From Hyphomonadaceae bacterium (GTDB taxonomy: Bacteria; Pseudomonadota; Alphaproteobacteria; Caulobacterales; Aquidulcibacteraceae), in NCBI GenBank assembly GCA_014378995.1, contig JACMMP010000239.1:1-45826 (forward strand): DNA of 45,826 nucleotides, in the 5' to 3' direction. This document shows, piece after piece, positions 42,806 through 45,826 of the stretch. Below the pieces are notes generated by a model. The model worked only from the letters and a program-made list of their open reading frames with translations. It was not told the origin of the DNA and made no database searches. The translations under genes were made by a program, and so were the position numbers. Every line of letters starts with the position of its first letter. Positions within the stretch are counted from its first letter, which is position 1.

Positions 42806-43629
42806 ATCGTGACGCCATAGTTCTGATACATGCGCGTGATGCCGGGCTCCGCGCGCTCCGCCGCGGCAAAATCAGCTCTGGCGCCGGCTTCATCGCCCAT
42901 ACGCAGCCGCGCCGCACCGCGACCGAAGAGGAAGTGGCCCCGCCCGGGTTCTATCGCGAGCGCCGCGTTGTAATCGGCGATCGCCAAGGCGTATTCACCG
43001 CGCTTCAACTGCACTAGGCCGCGGCTGTCCAAAGTGGCGGCCGAGCGCGGGTCCAGCCGAAGCGATTCATTGCAGTCGATCAAAGCAAGATCGAGTTCCT
43101 CGCCGCTCACCGCCCGCAGCCAGCAGCGGCTGTTCCACAGCGAAGCGTCAAGCGGCCGCTCGACGAGCGACCGGGTCAGGAGTTCTATTTCACTCAGCCG
43201 TCCGTCCTCAAGTTGACGGCGCGCGGCGTCTCGCATCGACACCGCGCTCTCCAGCCCGGGGCGTAGATCCAGCACCGCGTCATAGTCGAGGATCGCTGCG
43301 TCAAAGGCCTCACGATTGAAATGAAGCTGCGCGCGCTCAAGATAAGCGTTGACGAATGTGGGGTCGATCCGCAGCGCGCGTCCGAAGTCCGCTGCTGCAC
43401 GCGCATCTTGCACCATCTCCGCGCGCAGCATGCCGCGATAAACTAGCGCCTCGGCTTTCCGCGCGGGCTCTGTCATCGCCGAAGCAATTACCGCCGAGCA
43501 GGCGTCCAGACGCTGCTGGGGGTATCCCGCGCCCTCGCAGACGCTCCATTGCTGCGCCGCGCGCGCCTCGGGATCGGACGGCGCACACGCCGCCACCGCG
43601 ATGAGCGCCAGCGCGAGCGGCCAACGCAT
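42802..43629 (-). CDS. TPR-repeat lipoprotein
   Basis: The 275-residue product has a lipoprotein signal with lipobox V-A-A-C (Cys15), and then five or more tetratricopeptide repeats, each with the Y/L-x2-R and A-x-x-D-Y/F-x-x-A-L pattern (for example A-A-A-D-F-G-R-A-L and A-I-A-D-Y-N-A-A-L). TPRs mediate protein contacts, here probably in the periplasm. ATG 43629 overlaps the smpB stop by one base (TGATG); a longer frame begins at 43671 but would run into smpB. The function is not known. Confidence 0.83.
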   Translation of the reverse strand: MRWPLALALIAVAACAPSDPEARAAQQWSVCEGAGYPQQRLDACSAVIASAMTEPARKAEALVYRGMLRAEMVQDARAAADFGRALRIDPTFVNAYLERAQLHFNREAFDAAILDYDAVLDLRPGLESAVSMRDAARRQLEDGRLSEIELLTRSLVERPLDASLWNSRCWLRAVSGEELDLALIDCNESLRLDPRSAATLDSRGLVQLKRGEYALAIADYNAALAIEPGRGHFLFGRGAARLRMGDEAGARADFAAAERAEPGITRMYQNYGVTI

Positions 43630-44102
43630 CAGCCGCGGTCTTTGAGCAGGCGGGATTGCTGACGTTTCCATTCGCGATCCTTGGTCGCCGCGCGTTTGTC
43701 GTGCGCCTTTTTGCCCTTGGCTAGTGCGATCTCGATCTTCGCGATGCCGCGATCGTTGAAATAAAGCTTCAGCGGCGCGAGCGTCCGGCCTTCACGCTCG
43801 ACCGCGCCCATGAGTCGCTTCAACTCGCGCCCGCGCACCAGAAGCTTTCGCCGCCGGCGCGGTTCGTGGTTGAACTGACCGGCCGGTGGGTATTCGGGTA
43901 TTGTCGCGTTGATGAGCCAAAGTTCGCCCCGCTCGGTGTGTGCATAGCTTTCGGCGATGTTCGCCCGTCCGTTGCGCAGCGATTTCACTTCAGTGCCGAC
44001 GAGTTGGATGCCGGCCTCGAGCGTGTCTTCGATCGCATAGTCGAAGCGCGCGCGGCGGTTCTCTGCGATGAGCTTGCGGCTGGGCTCTGCCTTCTTGGCC
44101 AT
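43629..44102 (-). CDS. smpB: SsrA-binding protein
   Basis: SmpB carries tmRNA to stalled ribosomes for trans-translation. The 157-residue product shows [25 protein letters not shown] and [11 protein letters not shown], with the basic C-terminal tail. It lies three bases after dapA, as in many alphaproteobacteria. The tmRNA gene is not in the window. Confidence 0.96.
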   Translation of the reverse strand: MAKKAEPSRKLIAENRRARFDYAIEDTLEAGIQLVGTEVKSLRNGRANIAESYAHTERGELWLINATIPEYPPAGQFNHEPRRRRKLLVRGRELKRLMGAVEREGRTLAPLKLYFNDRGIAKIEIALAKGKKAHDKRAATKDREWKRQQSRLLKDRG

Positions 44103-44105
44103 GGC

Positions 44106-45005
44106 TCAGACCAGCTCCGCGTGCGTCATCGCGGCGCGTATTTGCGCCTTGGCGGCGTCGCTGCAGGCCAGCAACGGCAAGCGCACCTCTTCGCTGCATA
44201 GACCAAGCAGCGAGCAGGCGTACTTCGCGGGCGCCGGCGACGGTTCGGCAAACATCGCCTTGTGCAGCGGCGCGAGCATATCGTCGATTTTGCGGGCCGT
44301 ATCGAGCGCGCCCTGCAGAATCGCGTCCTGCAATTGCGCGCAAAGCATCGGCGCAACGTTGGCCGTCACCGAGATGCAGCCAACGCCGCCCAGAGCGTTA
44401 AAGCCGATTGCGCTCGGATCCTCTCCGGAGAGCTGCACGAAATTTTCGCCGCACAGCGCGCGGTGGCGTGTGACACGCGAAAGATCGGCGCTCGCATCCT
44501 TGCAGCCGACCACGTTCGCCAGCTTCGAGAGCCGGCCCATCGTATCGACGCTGATATCGATGACCGTGCGCCCGGGCACGTTGTAGACGACGATGGGAAT
44601 ATCGACGGCGTCATTGATCGCGGTGAAGTGCGCGACCAGCCCGTCCTGGCTCGGCTTGTTGTAATAAGGCGCGACGACCAGCACCGCATCGGCGCCCGCT
44701 TGCTTGGCGCGCCGCGCCAGCTCGATCGCGTGCGCGGTATTGTTCGAGCCCGCGCCGGCAATCACGGGAACTTTTCCCGCTGCCGCCTCCACGCAAAGCT
44801 CCACGACACGGGCATGCTCATCGAGGCTCAGCGTGACGCTTTCCCCCGTGGTGCCGCAGGGCACGAGGCCGTGTGACCCTTCCGCCACTTGCCTTGCGAC
44901 AATGGCTAAGAAAGCCCGTTCATCTACGATTCCGTCACGGAATGGCGTAATCAATGCCGGAATCGATCCGTAGAACTTTGGTGAAGAGCCGCTGCGGTGT
45001 GCCAT
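44106..45005 (-). CDS. dapA: 4-hydroxy-tetrahydrodipicolinate synthase
   Basis: DapA condenses pyruvate with aspartate semialdehyde, on the path to lysine and diaminopimelate. The 299-residue TIM barrel shows [25 protein letters not shown] and the Schiff-base lysine in [11 protein letters not shown] 45005 is chosen because AGGA lies upstream; a GTG at 45023 is possible. It is divergent from the transglycosylase gene, so two cell-wall functions share the 99-base gap. Confidence 0.95.
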   Translation of the reverse strand: MAHRSGSSPKFYGSIPALITPFRDGIVDERAFLAIVARQVAEGSHGLVPCGTTGESVTLSLDEHARVVELCVEAAAGKVPVIAGAGSNNTAHAIELARRAKQAGADAVLVVAPYYNKPSQDGLVAHFTAINDAVDIPIVVYNVPGRTVIDISVDTMGRLSKLANVVGCKDASADLSRVTRHRALCGENFVQLSGEDPSAIGFNALGGVGCISVTANVAPMLCAQLQDAILQGALDTARKIDDMLAPLHKAMFAEPSPAPAKYACSLLGLCSEEVRLPLLACSDAAKAQIRAAMTHAELV

Positions 45006-45104
45006 TGGCGCGATTCCTGCCACACTGTCGGGCGAGGTTAAATAGCGGCTCGCCAGCCTGGCTTGCGGGCTGTCTTTTGTTTCGGTTTCGGCGCGGAGAA
45101 GGCT

Positions 45105-45826
45105 ATGGACGTGGCTAGAATGACCCGTATCGCCCTGACGGCGCTAGCCGCTAGCGCTTTTCTGGTCGCCTCCAGCGTGGGGCAGCCGCAGGTCGCGCCC
45201 GCGACGGCCACCGCTGACGCCGCCGTTTACACGCCGCCGCCGCCTTTGCCCTCCCAAGCCGAGCGCATGCGCTTGCGCAGCGGCATGGCGGCTGCGGAAT
45301 CGAGCGACTGGTCAGGATTGGCACAGCTTCGCGATGGAGCAACGGATCCTTTGATCCGGCGCATGCTGCAATGGCGTTGGGCGTCGTCTACCGATGCGCC
45401 GCTCTATTTTGACGATATCGCACAGGCGCTCACCGAATTGCAGGGCTGGCCCGGCCGCACCACCATGCGCACCCGAGCCGAAGAGGCCATTTTAAGTTCG
45501 CGTCTTTCGGCGTCGGACCGGGTCGCGTTCCTGCGCTCTGAAAACGGCCCGATCACCGGCGACGGACGTATGGCCCTCGCAATTTCGCTGAAGGCCAATG
45601 GCCAGCGCAGCGAAGCGGCCGAAATCGCCCGCGCCGCGTGGCGCGACGATGCGCTCTCCACGGAAATGGAAGATCGCGCGCTGGCCGAATTCAGCTCCGC
45701 GTTCACCAGCGAAGACCACGCCGCACGCGTCGATGGCCTGCTCTGGCGCGACCAGCACACCGCCGCTCGCCGCCTGCTGCCGCGGGTGTCGACCGCCGAC
45801 CGGTTGCTGGCGAACGCGCGCATTGC
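45105..45826 (+). CDS. Soluble lytic murein transglycosylase, 5' part
   Basis: The frame begins at ATG 45105 (GGAGAAGG upstream) and runs off the right end after 240 codons. It has a signal peptide ([14 protein letters not shown]), a proline-rich stretch and a helical U-shaped domain with [32 protein letters not shown] and [11 protein letters not shown]. These are typical of Slt70-like transglycosylases upstream of dapA in alphaproteobacteria. The catalytic domain lies outside the window, so activity cannot be judged. Confidence 0.85.
   Translation, partial: MDVARMTRIALTALAASAFLVASSVGQPQVAPATATADAAVYTPPPPLPSQAERMRLRSGMAAAESSDWSGLAQLRDGATDPLIRRMLQWRWASSTDAPLYFDDIAQALTELQGWPGRTTMRTRAEEAILSSRLSASDRVAFLRSENGPITGDGRMALAISLKANGQRSEAAEIARAAWRDDALSTEMEDRALAEFSSAFTSEDHAARVDGLLWRDQHTAARRLLPRVSTADRLLANARI

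Noticed and set aside
45006-45104. tmRNA or other small RNA near smpB and dapA
   Set aside because: The gap is only 99 bases and shows no tRNA-like ends or tag frame.

Overview
The window is a GC-rich, gene-dense chromosomal segment of an alphaproteobacterium. Gene order and protein types point to Caulobacterales/Hyphomonadaceae-like bacteria (a motB, a MucR/Ros regulator, a C4-pathway hemA, a cysteine-free HemB metal site, and the blocks glyA-nrdR-rib-nusB-thiL and rpoZ-rsh-pyrE-pdxJ-acpS-lepB-rnc-era-recO). This placement is inferred from gene content only. Most of the segment is conserved housekeeping DNA. No tRNA, rRNA, CRISPR array, insertion sequence or prophage was seen, and no gene-free stretch exceeds 300 bases.

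Layout. 1-5261 (+): a protein built almost entirely of ten-residue repeats, then a large exported protein that looks like a zinc peptidase fused to a propeller and an outer-membrane barrel, translationally coupled to a PrsW-type intramembrane protease. 5283-9602 (mostly -): a membrane-anchored unknown, an overlooked 34-residue membrane peptide (+), an OmpA-like lipoprotein, then ihfA, fabH, plsX and a cytochrome bc1 chaperone gene. 9697-10229 (+): bamE and a terminator. 10253-19799 (-): proton-pumping pyrophosphatase, then the long operon glyA-nrdR-ribD(reductase only)-unknown-ribE-ribBX-ribH-nusB-thiL-unknown. 20020-25334: a MucR-like regulator, hemA with a small DUF gene, hemB, a pseudo-receiver protein, a beta-hydroxyacid dehydrogenase and a flavin reductase. 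25414-29168 (+): motB, an AI-2E family permease, and a padR-pspC pair. 29223-41520 (-): an M48 protease with lemA, parC, recO, era, rnc, lepB, acpS, pdxJ, pyrE, rsh, rpoZ, folK. 41568-42805 (+): a NYN-domain protein and a family 5 uracil-DNA glycosylase. 42802-45005 (-): a TPR lipoprotein, smpB and dapA. From 45105 (+): the start of a soluble lytic transglycosylase that runs off the window.

How genes work together. The riboflavin block holds lumazine synthase, riboflavin synthase, DHBP synthase and the pyrimidine reductase. The GTP cyclohydrolase II half of the fusion has lost its zinc cysteines and the deaminase half of RibD is absent, so those two steps must be encoded elsewhere. hemA and hemB are adjacent and divergent and give the first two steps of tetrapyrrole synthesis. 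Many junctions use one-base (TGATG) or four-base (ATGA/GTGA) stop-start overlaps, which suggests translational coupling.

The most unusual signals are at the left end. Bases 1-94 are an exact reverse complement of 111-204, which may be a fold-back assembly artefact and would make the first codons of the repeat gene unreliable. The repeat protein has a nested 10-residue and 169-residue periodicity, and next to it lies the coupled zinc-peptidase/barrel and PrsW pair. Other points of interest are the phosphorylation-dead receiver, the MucR homologue lacking zinc ligands, and a palindrome covering the padR ribosome binding site.
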